Notes: a model not told the origin generated them from the letters alone. Numbered from the stretch's first letter, positions 49,651 through 58,707 are shown. The stretch is 64,000 nt of DNA from Bacteroides sp. AN502(2024) (GCF_041227145.1 NZ_JBGFSP010000003.1:62001-126000), one strand, 5' to 3'. Numbers and translations: made by a program.

Positions 49651-50895
49651 TTAATTTTCCATATTATCAGTCTTCGGCCGCAAAAAATAGATTTGAAGAA
49701 GTAATGCCACGGCTACCACAATACTCAACAGGGCAAATCCCTGCCCCAGGCTTCCTCCATCTGTCCATTTTCCGAGCACTTCGGTCACGGCAGCCCCGGC
49801 AAACACACCGGTCATATTCATTATGCCATAAGCTGTAGCGCGGTGTCTGGCTGACACGAACTGACACAGAATCGGCATATTATTAGCATCAAATATCCCA
49901 AAGCCGATACCAAAGAGCAGCCCCGCACCAATCACACTCATAAAGCTATGGCCGAATCCTAACAGAAGCAAAGCCGGAATAGTCATTCCCAAACCAATAG
50001 CTCCGGTATAAATACGTCCACGAATATTTTTCTGCACCCAACGGTCGGACAAGATTCCACCCAAAATAACACCTACAAAGGAAGAAACTGCAATCGTAAT
50101 AGTAGATATGGGACCTGCCTCGGACATGGGAATATTCAAGCTATCGGCAAATAAGGTAGGAAGCCAATTCTTTGTCGCCCATCCCGGCAGACTGGGAGCA
50201 GCAAAATAGAAAAGGATAATCCAAAATGCCCAATTGGTAAACAGCAAGGAAAGTGCACTTATGACAGAGGTCTTCTTCTCTTTCGAACTTTCATCTGCTT
50301 TCCTGACAGACACACCACCATGAATAGGATTTTCATGTAAGAAGAACACAAGCACCAAAGCATATACGATACCCACAATACCAAACCAATGAAAAGTAAG
50401 CTGCCAGGAGAAAACAGCAGCAGCCGTAGCGCCAAAACCGCCGATAGCCTGTCCGACATACAACCCTGTCATGTGCACTCCGACAGCTAATGAACGCGAT
50501 TTTCCCTCGTGCCAGTCGGCTATCAAAGACAAGGCAGAAGGTATATAAAGCGCTTCACTGACTCCCATTACAGCACGCAACCAATAGAGTTCATGAAAAT
50601 CATGGGCGTATCCCATCAGATAAGTAACAGCTGACCAGACAAAAAGACTTCCTACCACCAGCCACTTACGATTGACTCTATCCGCTATTATACCGGCAAC
50701 CGGACTCATAAAACCATATATCCACAAGAAAATAGCCATCAAAGCTCCAAAGGCTTCAGCCTTATTCAACTCTACAATGTCTACCTTCATTGCTTCTTGC
50801 ATAGTAGAAAGCATCTGACGATCCATGTAATTAAGAAGTGCCACCACCCATAACAACCCTACTACTATCCAGGGATAAATATTCTTGTTTTTCAT
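49651..50895 (-). CDS. nanT: Sialic acid transporter of the MFS
   Basis: 414 residues with about 12 hydrophobic helices. The MFS A-motif-like GIIADRVNRKW follows helix 2 and GGILSDRWVQKN follows helix 7. The family resembles the ACS/anion-cation symporters used as NanT in Bacteroides. It sits in the inner membrane and brings Neu5Ac from periplasm to cytoplasm. It is the first gene of nanT-nanL-nanE; the -7 box TATGTTTG lies 42-49 bp before the start. Confidence 0.88.
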   Translation of the reverse strand: MKNKNIYPWIVVGLLWVVALLNYMDRQMLSTMQEAMKVDIVELNKAEAFGALMAIFLWIYGFMSPVAGIIADRVNRKWLVVGSLFVWSAVTYLMGYAHDFHELYWLRAVMGVSEALYIPSALSLIADWHEGKSRSLAVGVHMTGLYVGQAIGGFGATAAAVFSWQLTFHWFGIVGIVYALVLVFFLHENPIHGGVSVRKADESSKEKKTSVISALSLLFTNWAFWIILFYFAAPSLPGWATKNWLPTLFADSLNIPMSEAGPISTITIAVSSFVGVILGGILSDRWVQKNIRGRIYTGAIGLGMTIPALLLLGFGHSFMSVIGAGLLFGIGFGIFDANNMPILCQFVSARHRATAYGIMNMTGVFAGAAVTEVLGKWTDGGSLGQGFALLSIVVAVALLLQIYFLRPKTDNMEN

Positions 50896-50936
50896 ATAAA
50901 AGAGTTTTTTAAGATTCCAATCACGTTAGAATGTTG

Positions 50937-50990
50937 CAAACATAACATTATTTTTAGTCTAAGCCAATGATTAATTAAATATTTTAATAT
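50937..50990 (-). promoter_or_regulatory. nanT promoter
   Basis: Minus-strand TATGTTTG (50937-50944) is the -7 box. GATTAATTAAATATTTTAAT (50968-50987) lies 24-43 bp upstream, an AT-rich palindrome-like sequence in the position where the other nan promoters have TAATAAATTATTTT-type sequences. Confidence 0.5.
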
Positions 50991-51004
50991 ACATTCATTA
51001 CTTA

Positions 51005-51451
51005 TTAAACCCTTACTTTGGCTATCAACTTACGGATTCTCCCCTGACCTATAATCGGAGCATGAGGATCTTCAGGATAAACAATCACAAACTGCCCCGG
51101 AATCAAATGGACATAAGTCGTGGGAACGTCCGAATACAAAGCACACTCCTCCTCTTCCGAATATGCCTTGACCTCCTTCTGCAAATCTTCTAAAGCCTTC
51201 CAACCGATCGTCTCCGCACCTTCTAGAAGGATATGCACATCAATATAATCGCGATGCAATTCTAAAACCTGCTTCTCAGGTGCAACGCATTCCGGGTTCA
51301 CATTATTAATGTAAAGACGCTCGCCGTCAATCTCAATACGCCCCAACTCCGCATGAAGCAAATCATGTGTTTTCACATAGTCAAACAATGTTTTAAACAG
51401 GGGATGAAGACTTTCAATCCGTTGGCTGTTTTGTAAATTAGATACAATCAT
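51005..51451 (-). CDS. nanQ: YhcH/NanQ-family protein (sialic acid anomer handling)
   Basis: 148 residues from the ATG at 51451 (MIVSNLQNSQ), which matches the usual start and has AGAAAG just upstream; the longer frame adds only seven residues. YhcH/YjgK/YiaL (DUF386) cupin fold: HRDYIDVHILLEGAETIGW, YSDVPTTYVHLIPGQFVIVYPEDPHAP overall, and a C-terminal KLIAKV. Family members assist sialic acid catabolism by opening or interconverting Neu5Ac forms in the cytoplasm. It is divergent from the ROK regulator and shares an operator-rich spacer with it. It is separated from nanT by 109 bp, so it could also feed transcription into that operon. Confidence 0.88.
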   Translation of the reverse strand: MIVSNLQNSQRIESLHPLFKTLFDYVKTHDLLHAELGRIEIDGERLYINNVNPECVAPEKQVLELHRDYIDVHILLEGAETIGWKALEDLQKEVKAYSEEEECALYSDVPTTYVHLIPGQFVIVYPEDPHAPIIGQGRIRKLIAKVRV

Positions 51452-51486
51452 ACTTTCTTTTATTTCATTCATAGCTTAACATCGTG

Positions 51487-51659
51487 CAAATATAACAAAT
51501 TATTTTATTAACAAAAACATATCTAATAAAATAATTAATTATTTAGATTCAAGACCCGCAAATACGATTCATATGTTATTTCATTTCCGACAAAAAAAGT
51601 AAAATGCCACAACGTAATAGCAAGAAAAGCATTATTAATAAATAATTTTATTATCTTTG
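51487..51659. promoter_or_regulatory. Divergent nanQ / ROK regulator promoters with AT-rich inverted repeat
   Basis: The minus-strand -7 box TATATTTG (51487-51494) is for nanQ. The plus-strand -7 box TATCTTTG (51652-51659) is for the ROK gene. Just upstream of the nanQ box AATTATTTTATTA (51499-51511) is perfectly repeated in inverse as TAATAAAATAATT (from about 51524). On the ROK side ATTATTAATAAATAATTTTA (51631-51650) abuts its box. These are the best candidates for the operator of the ROK protein itself. Confidence 0.6.
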
Positions 51660-51670
51660 TGCTTAATTAT

Positions 51671-52891
51671 ATGGAAAATGATATGGAACAACATTTACTT
51701 AAAGAAATAGAAGCAGGAAGCAAAAGTGCCATTCTTAAAAAGAAGATCATTACACATTATATATATAATGGAAGTTCTACAATTACAGATTTAGCCAAGG
51801 AGCTGGATCTCAGTGTCCCGACTGTCACTAAATTCATCAGTGAAATGTGTGAGGAAGGATATATAAACGATTATGGTAAACTGGAAACCAGCGGAGGACG
51901 GCATCCGAGTTTATACGGCTTAAATCCGGAATCCGGTTATTTCATCGGAGTGGATATGAAAAAGTTTGCCATCAATATAGGACTGATTAACTTCAAAGGT
52001 GACATGGTGGAGCTTAAAATGAATGTCCCTTACAAATCAGCAAATACTCCGGAGGCACTAGACGAGTTATGCAGGCTCATCACCCTGTTCATTAATGAAA
52101 TAAAGATTGATCACAACAAGATCTTAAATATCAATATCAATGTTTCCGGAAGAGTGAATCCCGAATCAGGATACAGCTTCAGCCTGTTCAATTTTGAAGA
52201 ACGGCCATTGGCAGAGGTACTTACCGAGAAAATAGGCTTTCGGGTAAGTATAGACAACGACACCCGTGCCATGACCTACGGAGAATATCTGAAAGGATGC
52301 GTAAAAGGTGAGAAGGATATTATCTTTGTAAATGTCAGTTGGGGACTCGGCATCGGAATTATTATTGACGGAAAAATATATACCGGCAAATCCGGTTTTT
52401 CAGGAGAATTCGGACACACAAACATATTCGACAATGAAATAATCTGCCATTGTGGGAAAAAGGGGTGCCTGGAAACGGAAGCGTCAGGTTCCGCACTTCA
52501 TCGCATCTTAATTGAACGTATCCAGAAGGGAGAAAGTTCCATCCTGTCCAAACGGATTTTATCTACAGAAAATCCCTTGACTTTAGATGAAATTATAGCT
52601 GCCGTCAACAAAGAAGATTTGCTCTGTATCGAAATCGTAGAAGAAATCGGACAGAAACTCGGAAAACAAATAGCAGGACTAATCAATATATTCAATCCGG
52701 AACTGGTGATCATAGGTGGAACTTTATCATTAACCGGTGATTATATTACCCAGCCTATCAAGACCGCAGTACGCAAATACTCTCTCAATCTGGTCAATAA
52801 GGATTCCGCTATCATGACTTCCAAATTGAAGGATAAGGCAGGTATCGTAGGAGCCTGTATGCTGGCACGCAGCAGAATGGTCGAATATTAA
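51671..52891 (+). CDS. ROK-family transcriptional regulator (NanR-like candidate)
   Basis: 406 residues from the ATG at 51671; 51683 is also possible, and the still longer frame starts with a GTG inside the -7 box. N-terminal winged helix (ITDLAKELDLSVPTVTKFIS, about 35-55), then the ROK sugar-kinase-like domain. It keeps the zinc motif CHCGKKGCLE and an ATP-site-like VSWGLGIGIIIDGK. ROK repressors of the NagC type bind AT-rich palindromes and respond to amino sugars or their phosphates. Its position beside nanQ and the repeated AT-rich motifs suggest control of the whole sialoglycan locus by Neu5Ac, ManNAc or GlcNAc. The leader is only a few bases long. Confidence 0.85.
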   Translation: MENDMEQHLLKEIEAGSKSAILKKKIITHYIYNGSSTITDLAKELDLSVPTVTKFISEMCEEGYINDYGKLETSGGRHPSLYGLNPESGYFIGVDMKKFAINIGLINFKGDMVELKMNVPYKSANTPEALDELCRLITLFINEIKIDHNKILNININVSGRVNPESGYSFSLFNFEERPLAEVLTEKIGFRVSIDNDTRAMTYGEYLKGCVKGEKDIIFVNVSWGLGIGIIIDGKIYTGKSGFSGEFGHTNIFDNEIICHCGKKGCLETEASGSALHRILIERIQKGESSILSKRILSTENPLTLDEIIAAVNKEDLLCIEIVEEIGQKLGKQIAGLINIFNPELVIIGGTLSLTGDYITQPIKTAVRKYSLNLVNKDSAIMTSKLKDKAGIVGACMLARSRMVEY

Positions 52892-52989
52892 CATTCATTT
52901 TTATGCTGCGAGAAAATACGATCTATAAAGCGAACAATATAGACGATAGCAACTCCTGCGACAACCATTGCAATAATACGACTTAACAT
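52888..52989 (-). CDS. 33-residue single-pass membrane miniprotein (candidate)
   Basis: ATG at 52989, stop at 52888-52890. The predicted protein begins MLSRIIAMVVAGVAIVYI and ends QHKNEC, one hydrophobic segment (about 5-25) followed by a basic tail with RFIDR. It is convergent with the ROK gene and overlaps its stop by four bases. No clear -7 box is seen upstream. It is supported by its membrane-protein pattern and by filling an otherwise empty 217-bp gap. The function is unknown. Confidence 0.45.
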   Translation of the reverse strand: MLSRIIAMVVAGVAIVYIVRFIDRIFSQHKNEC

Positions 52990-53067
52990 AGACCGTGTTT
53001 TTATTATTCATACAAATTTCATATAAAGATATTCCTATCCGCACAGCAGGAATTCTGTCAAAAAATG

Positions 53068-53100
53068 AAACGCTGATTATTCATCAAATAACCAGCGTTT
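53068..53100 (-). terminator. Terminator of tRNA-Thr
   Basis: AAACGCTG (53068-53075) pairs with CAGCGTTT (53093-53100), and the pairing extends inwards (TTATT / AATAA). On the minus strand it is followed by CATTTTTTG. It lies 9 bp after the tRNA 3' end. Confidence 0.75.
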
Positions 53101-53108
53101 TATTTAAG

Positions 53109-53181
<73 letters not shown>

Positions 53182-53288
53182 GTTTGCTTCTCGTTTACGG
53201 CGTGCAAAATTACAGCTTTATTTGAGAAAACAAAAAGAATCCGATTATTTTTTTGTTTAAATTTTAAATCAACTTCTGTTGATACAAT

Positions 53289-55334
53289 CTAAAACTTTTC
53301 TTTGCGTTCAAATTTTCCGTCCTCGGTATAATACTTCCATGTACCCTTCGGCTTATTATCTGCATACTTTCCACGAAGTTTCAATGTACCGTCTTCATAG
53401 TATTCACGATAACGACCATGGCGTTTTCCATCCTTTACTTCCGATTCACTCTTCAATGCTCCCTCCGGATAAAACTCCCTCAAAACATTTCCTTCAAACT
53501 TTTCGACATAGAAACGTTCCAGTTCACTCATTTGCTCTTTTTCGGTTTCGGCATCTTCATTCATTTCCTTATCATCCTCATCAGTAGCAATGGCAGCAAC
53601 CACCTTCTCCGGTTGATACGGAGTATAATCCATCACATATTGCAAAGAAGCCGACTGGCCATCTCCAATAATTTGCATGGTCCAGTAAGGAAATGAATAC
53701 AAAACATCCTTGTTGGATTGTATTTCATTCCATGTTGCGGGATTCATCATCGGTTTCAGTTGGGAATAGAATTTTTGTACATCTGTATATAAGAAGATAG
53801 TTGAACTGGATTCCAAATACGAAAGTGCGTTGTCAAATCCCTGATTCTTTTTCAATAAATTCTTTTGCTCATAATCCTCTACAAAAGAAAGCAAAGAGGC
53901 AGCTTTATTACTAAAGACGACATAATCATCGACATAAGTATAATATGGCTTCTCAAATTTATCAAATAGCTTTCCAAAGAACAGGCGGAAAAAGCCTTTC
54001 ATCTCGACATAATTAATCTCGAAACCCTTATAATCGGCTGTCTTAATCTTAACCGGAGTGCGTCGCTTAATCTTCTTTTCAATGAACTCCATGTTCTTAC
54101 GGGCCTCTTTTATATTTTTAGCCCTGATAGCCAAAATAAGTTCTGGGTCATATCCCAACAACCCGGGTTCGGATTGCGTAATAGCAAACTCTCCCGACAT
54201 CCAACTCAAAAAATTTTCTTCCAAAGAGATACCGAATAACCCTTCAATCTTTTTCCGGGAACTTTGATAAGAGTCATACAATTGTCTATCATGAACTGCC
54301 AGTGCATTCTCCAATTCCTTCACAAAAGTTACCGGATTATTAAAGCCTATATTCGTATAAAAAGCTGTCCGTCCAGACAGAATTTCATGCGCTTTCATCT
54401 TATGTTTTCCCGAATTCAATAAAGCAGTGACATAAGGATCGGCAGAATCTTTTTTCAGTGTATATCCCTTCACCTCCATCCTCTTCTTATCCATATTCAA
54501 ATAAAGCCCGGCAAAATTCATGGAGTTGCTAAACAGATCAATATATTCATTTCTTGCACCCAGATAAATTGACAGAAATTGAGGTACACGCGCATAATTG
54601 ATAAAGACCCTGACAAGTCCCTTGCCGGAAACCAATTTCTCTGTTTCAATAAAAGAGTGATCAAGTCCGATTTTAGGCTTATCGCGAGAATCAATAGCCG
54701 ACTCAACAAGTCCGGATGTATAAGAACCTACCAAATGATTATTCACAAAAGCAATATAAAAAATATCCCTCGTTTCGGGATCGCGCATTTCAAGGATATT
54801 AATGCCATTATGCATCCGGTTAGTCACGGTAAAACCACTCATAACCAATACGGTTTCAACTTGTTCTTTCAATAAGTCCATCTTTGATGTCTTCTGCATA
54901 TCCAAGATAAGCAAAAAATCCCAATCTGTGGCACGAGTCTTATGGAGCGAGATAAGCATATCCCGCTCACCAACAAGCGACAACAACACCTTATTGCTCT
55001 TGACAACCGAGTCGAGTTTCTCCACACTCTCTGTCACTTTTCCAAAAGATTTTGCTCTTTTCAGACATTGCCACGTTTCGCTTCCACTAAATTTTTCCCA
55101 ATCTTCAATCGGAGCCGATGATTGAATAATAAACGCAGCATCTTCCGGAACCAGATAGATTTGCTGAATATTACGATCCGGTGAAACGAATAAATAAACT
55201 ACGGAATATACAACATATCCCACCAATGCTAATGCAACCACCACTAACGTTCGCTTTACGATTGTCGAGATGCCTTTTTTATTTTTCGGGCTCGCATTTT
55301 GCTCCTGTGTCCCACCATTTAGTTCATCCATCAT
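53289..55334 (-). CDS. DUF3352-like membrane-anchored protein with C-terminal MORN-like repeats
   Basis: 681 residues from the ATG at 55334 (MMDELNGGTQ). A single membrane helix (about 28-50, TLVVVALALVGYVVYSVVYL) follows a short cytoplasmic tail. The large outer part (about 55-600) has the alternating pattern of DUF3352 proteins. A charged linker rich in Glu/Asp (about 590-620) leads to three YwqK/MORN_2-type repeats (GALKSESEVKDGKRHGRYRE, then YYEDGTLKLRGKYADNKPKG). No enzyme motif is recognised. It is probably a periplasmic scaffold or envelope protein. It is divergent from queH and downstream of no obvious operon partner. Confidence 0.6.
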   Translation of the reverse strand: MMDELNGGTQEQNASPKNKKGISTIVKRTLVVVALALVGYVVYSVVYLFVSPDRNIQQIYLVPEDAAFIIQSSAPIEDWEKFSGSETWQCLKRAKSFGKVTESVEKLDSVVKSNKVLLSLVGERDMLISLHKTRATDWDFLLILDMQKTSKMDLLKEQVETVLVMSGFTVTNRMHNGINILEMRDPETRDIFYIAFVNNHLVGSYTSGLVESAIDSRDKPKIGLDHSFIETEKLVSGKGLVRVFINYARVPQFLSIYLGARNEYIDLFSNSMNFAGLYLNMDKKRMEVKGYTLKKDSADPYVTALLNSGKHKMKAHEILSGRTAFYTNIGFNNPVTFVKELENALAVHDRQLYDSYQSSRKKIEGLFGISLEENFLSWMSGEFAITQSEPGLLGYDPELILAIRAKNIKEARKNMEFIEKKIKRRTPVKIKTADYKGFEINYVEMKGFFRLFFGKLFDKFEKPYYTYVDDYVVFSNKAASLLSFVEDYEQKNLLKKNQGFDNALSYLESSSTIFLYTDVQKFYSQLKPMMNPATWNEIQSNKDVLYSFPYWTMQIIGDGQSASLQYVMDYTPYQPEKVVAAIATDEDDKEMNEDAETEKEQMSELERFYVEKFEGNVLREFYPEGALKSESEVKDGKRHGRYREYYEDGTLKLRGKYADNKPKGTWKYYTEDGKFERKEKF

Positions 55335-55436
55335 TGATTTATTATAAACTTCCGGCGACAAAGATACGAAAAAAAACTATTCTGAATAAAACAAAAAACA
55401 TTGACTCATATCGTAAATATATACTAACTTTACAGC

Positions 55437-56018
55437 ATGAAAAAGAAATTCCAACTCGAAGTTCCGGGAGGAGCCGCAAAAGTCCTACTCCATACCTGCT
55501 GTGCTCCTTGCTCATCAGCCATCATTGAATGTATGATGCAGCACAATATTACCCCCGTCATCTATTATTGTAATCCCAATATCTACCCTCTGGAAGAATA
55601 TACGATCAGAAAAGATGAATGTACCCGCTATGCCCAATCATTGGGGCTGGAAATAATAGATGCCGATTACAATCATGAAATCTGGCGATGCCATATAGCA
55701 GGAATGGAGCAGGAGCCCGAAAGAGGGGGACGCTGCTTACGCTGTTTTAAACTACGCTTGCTGGAGACTGCCCGCTATGCTCACGAACATGGATTTTCTG
55801 TCATTACCACCACACTTGCCTCCAGCCGTTGGAAAAGTCTGGAACAGATCAACGAAGCCGGACAATATGCCACAGCACATTACCCGGATGTCACCTACTG
55901 GGAACAGAATTGGCGGAAAGGCGGATTAAGCGAACGACGCATTGCCATCATTAAAGAATACAACTTTTATAACCAACAATATTGTGGCTGCGAATTCAGC
56001 ATGAGAAAAGAAAAATAA
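55437..56018 (+). CDS. queH: Epoxyqueuosine reductase QueH
   Basis: 193 residues, DUF208 family. Conserved metal and active-site Cys are in LLHTCCAPCSS (near 18) and GRCLRCF (near 100), with a further CGC at the C-terminus. YYCNPNIYPLEEY and the SSRWKSLEQINEAG region fit the family. It reduces epoxyqueuosine to queuosine in tRNA, replacing QueG. The ATG at 55437 is 103 bp from the divergent membrane protein gene. It is followed after 28 bp by the nuclease gene. Confidence 0.93.
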   Translation: MKKKFQLEVPGGAAKVLLHTCCAPCSSAIIECMMQHNITPVIYYCNPNIYPLEEYTIRKDECTRYAQSLGLEIIDADYNHEIWRCHIAGMEQEPERGGRCLRCFKLRLLETARYAHEHGFSVITTTLASSRWKSLEQINEAGQYATAHYPDVTYWEQNWRKGGLSERRIAIIKEYNFYNQQYCGCEFSMRKEK

Positions 56019-56046
56019 CAAGAAATTCGTTATTACCATACCATCG

Positions 56047-56925
56047 ATGAACCGAAGTAAAAAAGGGAAGAACAGAAAATCATTCAAAAAGAAATCACAT
56101 GCTAATAATAGATTAGGATGTATTATTGCCATCATCGTACTTATCCCTATTCTTTTTGGCGTCTATTTATATTATCGGCAGATTAATATCCAAAAGAATC
56201 ATGAATCACAAACCGATACCTCCCTTCAGATTCCACTTAATAAAGAACTGGAAATTCCCATATCACTAATCCCCCGACAGGAACAAATTATCCGACATAC
56301 CGGATACACCGTTTCATATAATAAAAATCTAAAAATACCCAATTGGGTTGCTTACGAATTAACCCGGGAAGAGACCGAAGGAAAAGAGAAAAGAGGCAAT
56401 CGTTTCATTGCCGACCCACTAGTGACAGGTCCGATTGCAACGAATGCCGACTACACCCGTTCAGGATATGATAAAGGTCACATGGCTCCTGCAGCAGATA
56501 TGAAATGGAGCCCTGAAGCCATGAAGGAGTCATTCTATTTTAGCAATATGTGCCCACAACATCCACAGCTAAACAGAAGAGGATGGAAAAATCTGGAAGA
56601 TAAAATCCGGAACTGGGCCATAGCAGATAGTGCCCTTATTATTATATGCGGACCTATTATTGAAAAACAACCCGAAACGATCGGGAAAAATAAGGTCGTA
56701 GTACCTCAACGTTTTTTCAAAGTGGTCTTTGCTCCTTTTGTCAAACCGATGCGGGCTATCGGCTTCTTATTCAACAACGAACAGGCAGTAGATCCTCTAT
56801 CTTCCTATGCAGTAACGATAGATAGCATTGAGAGCCTGACTAATATGAATTTCTTTGCTCCTCTGCCCGACGAGATAGAAAACAGGATAGAATCGGAGGC
56901 AAATTATTCCTTATGGCCGAACTAA
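56047..56925 (+). CDS. DNA/RNA non-specific endonuclease (NUC1 family), membrane-anchored or secreted
   Basis: 292 residues. A basic N-terminus (RSKKGKNRKSFKKKSH) and one hydrophobic helix (about 25-45) mean export with a possible membrane anchor. The nuclease domain is about 85-290. The ββα-metal motif DRGH appears as YDKGHMAPAADMKWS (His near 144), and the metal Asn is in NMCPQHPQLNRRGWKNLE. It would cut nucleic acid in the periplasm or outside, for defence or nutrient use. It is in tandem with queH. Confidence 0.9.
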   Translation: MNRSKKGKNRKSFKKKSHANNRLGCIIAIIVLIPILFGVYLYYRQINIQKNHESQTDTSLQIPLNKELEIPISLIPRQEQIIRHTGYTVSYNKNLKIPNWVAYELTREETEGKEKRGNRFIADPLVTGPIATNADYTRSGYDKGHMAPAADMKWSPEAMKESFYFSNMCPQHPQLNRRGWKNLEDKIRNWAIADSALIIICGPIIEKQPETIGKNKVVVPQRFFKVVFAPFVKPMRAIGFLFNNEQAVDPLSSYAVTIDSIESLTNMNFFAPLPDEIENRIESEANYSLWPN

Positions 56926-56976
56926 TTAACAACCTGCTTCCCTAAAACTAACTTATCTACATACAAATTCTTATTC

Positions 56977-57060
56977 GTTCCACAACTGTTATCCTTTAGT
57001 TCTACATCTGTTGTCCTTTAGTTCCACTATTGTTATCTTTTAGTTCCACTACTGTGGAAC
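56977..57060. repeat. 3.6 tandem copies of a 22-bp unit ending in a perfect hairpin
   Basis: Units at 56977-56998, 56999-57020, 57021-57042 and a partial one at 57043-57055, with consensus GTTCCAC-A-TGTTATC-TTTA. The last unit runs into GTTCCAC-TACT-GTGGAAC (57043-57060), a perfect 7-bp stem. It lies between the nuclease stop and the mltG promoter. Confidence 0.75.
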
Positions 57061-57108
57061 GAAAGAAAAACAATGATAGAAAAGGATTACACCTATCCAA
57101 ATTCTTTT

Positions 57109-57116
57109 TATCTTTG
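57109..57116 (+). promoter_or_regulatory. mltG -7 box
   Basis: TATCTTTG fits TAnnTTTG and lies 28-35 bp before the mltG ATG at 57144. It supports the shorter start rather than the open frame from 57030. A TTTG at the -33 distance is not evident. Confidence 0.5.
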
Positions 57117-57143
57117 ACGGACTTTTTAAATATACCTCAAAAG

Positions 57144-58172
57144 ATGAAGAGAAATATTCTACTATCCATGTTGATCGGAGCATTCCTCCTTTGTGCCATT
57201 GCCGGAGGTACCCTTTATTACTATCTGTTTGCTCCTCAATTTCATCCATCTAAAACCGTATATATTTACGTAGACCGGGATGACACAGCCGACTCTATCT
57301 ATCATAAAATACAAAAAATCGGGCATGTCCATAAGTTCGCCGGATTCCGGTGGATGGCAAAATACAAAGATTTCAGCCGGCATATCCACACCGGACGTTA
57401 TGCCATTCGTCCCCATGATAATATTTACCATGTATATAGCCGTTTTTCCAGAGGTTATCAGGAACCTACAAACCTGACTATCGGAAGCGTTCGGACATTA
57501 GAACGGTTAGCACGAAACATCGGAAAGCAACTTATGATAGACTCTGCCGAAATCGCCGACCGGTTATTCGACTCTACGTTTCAAACTCAAATGGGATATA
57601 CGGTCGCAACACTCCCCACTCTTTTCATACCGGAAACCTATCAGGTATATTGGGACATGAGTGTGGACGAATTCTTTAAACGAATGAAAAATGAACACAA
57701 ACGCTTCTGGAATAAAGGACGTCTGGCACAGGCTACCGCCATCGGTATGACCCCGGAAGAAGTATGCACTCTTGCCTCTATCGTCGAAGAAGAAACCAAT
57801 AATAATAAGGAAAAGCCGATAGTAGCCGGACTGTATATAAACCGCTTACATCAGGATATGCCTCTGCAGGCAGATCCTACGATCAAATTCGCCCTACAAG
57901 ATTTCGGCCTCCGCCGAATTACCAATGAGCATTTAAAAATCGATTCTCCTTATAACACCTATATAAATACCGGATTACCTCCGGGCCCCATTCGCATCCC
58001 CTCTAAAAAGGGGATAGACAGTGTATTGAACTATACCAAACATAACTATATCTACATGTGTGCCAAAGAGGATTTCTCCGGAACTCACAACTTTGCGTCC
58101 AATTACACCGACCACATGGCGAATGCAAGAAAATATTGGAAAGCCTTGAATGAAAGAAAGATTTTCAGGTAA
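57144..58172 (+). CDS. mltG: Endolytic murein transglycosylase MltG
   Basis: 342 residues from the ATG at 57144 (MKRNILLSMLIGAFLLC), where the membrane helix begins; the frame is open from 57030. A LysM-like subdomain (about 35-110) is followed by the YceG domain. The catalytic Glu is in ASIVEEETNNNKEK (near 215), with YINRLHQDMPLQADPTIKFAL overall and GLPPGPIRIPS. It cleaves nascent peptidoglycan strands in the inner membrane/periplasm. It stands alone, with convergent DUF4375 following. Confidence 0.93.
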   Translation: MKRNILLSMLIGAFLLCAIAGGTLYYYLFAPQFHPSKTVYIYVDRDDTADSIYHKIQKIGHVHKFAGFRWMAKYKDFSRHIHTGRYAIRPHDNIYHVYSRFSRGYQEPTNLTIGSVRTLERLARNIGKQLMIDSAEIADRLFDSTFQTQMGYTVATLPTLFIPETYQVYWDMSVDEFFKRMKNEHKRFWNKGRLAQATAIGMTPEEVCTLASIVEEETNNNKEKPIVAGLYINRLHQDMPLQADPTIKFALQDFGLRRITNEHLKIDSPYNTYINTGLPPGPIRIPSKKGIDSVLNYTKHNYIYMCAKEDFSGTHNFASNYTDHMANARKYWKALNERKIFR

Positions 58173-58206
58173 TTCTGGAATGAAATGTTTCTCAAATACC
58201 TGAGTT

Positions 58207-58707
58207 CTACTTTATTATTTTTGCAAAAAGAGGCAAATGTTCATCTACATAGCTAGCAATCAATGCTGTAACTTGCTCTTCAGTCTCTAAATAAGTCTCT
58301 TCCAATTCATCAAAAACTTCGTATTGCTCATACATAGCCATAAATTCATCATCCGTCCGTTCCTTTTCCAAATCTTCCCGGTTAGCATCAAAGATTACCT
58401 TAGCCTTATAGATTAATTTAGAGAATTCTTCCGCTCCCCATAAGCGCATCACTTTCGCAAACGGATTATCAAAGATGTATCCACCGTAGCCATTCTGAAT
58501 CAATTGGCAAAATCCGCCAACCATTATCTCCTCCCGAAAAATCTGATAAGCCAGCAAAGAATGCTGCTCGCCGGTGAGCAGAGACATCGTATCAGCAGTC
58601 AGTTCACCACCAATCACTTCCTTATATTTATCTGTGAATACCTGGATAAATTCATCCATTCCTTCACCCGCAGCCTTCTGTAAAGCAAACTCTAAAACTT
58701 CAATCAT
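58207..58707 (-). CDS. DUF4375 (DMP19-like) protein
   Basis: 166 residues from the ATG at 58707 (MIEVLEFALQ); the longer frame begins with TTG. All-helical: LTGEQHSLLAYQIFREEIM and GGFCQLIQNGYGGYIFDNPFA overall, matching the DMP19/DUF4375 family. No signal peptide. DMP19-type proteins are described as possible DNA mimics or binding proteins, but the role here is unknown. It is convergent with mltG. Confidence 0.75.
   Translation of the reverse strand: MIEVLEFALQKAAGEGMDEFIQVFTDKYKEVIGGELTADTMSLLTGEQHSLLAYQIFREEIMVGGFCQLIQNGYGGYIFDNPFAKVMRLWGAEEFSKLIYKAKVIFDANREDLEKERTDDEFMAMYEQYEVFDELEETYLETEEQVTALIASYVDEHLPLFAKIIK

Noticed and set aside
51659..51661. GTG at 51659 as start of the ROK regulator
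   Set aside because: It overlaps the -7 box TATCTTTG, so it would lie upstream of transcription; ATG at 51671 or 51683 fits.
53289..55334. Toxin-antitoxin reading of the C-terminal YwqK/MORN-like repeats
   Set aside because: The repeats are only the tail of a 681-residue membrane-anchored protein and no toxin gene is adjacent.
56977..57060. Possible CRISPR array
   Set aside because: The copies are directly adjacent without spacers, the unit is only 22 bp, and no cas gene is present.
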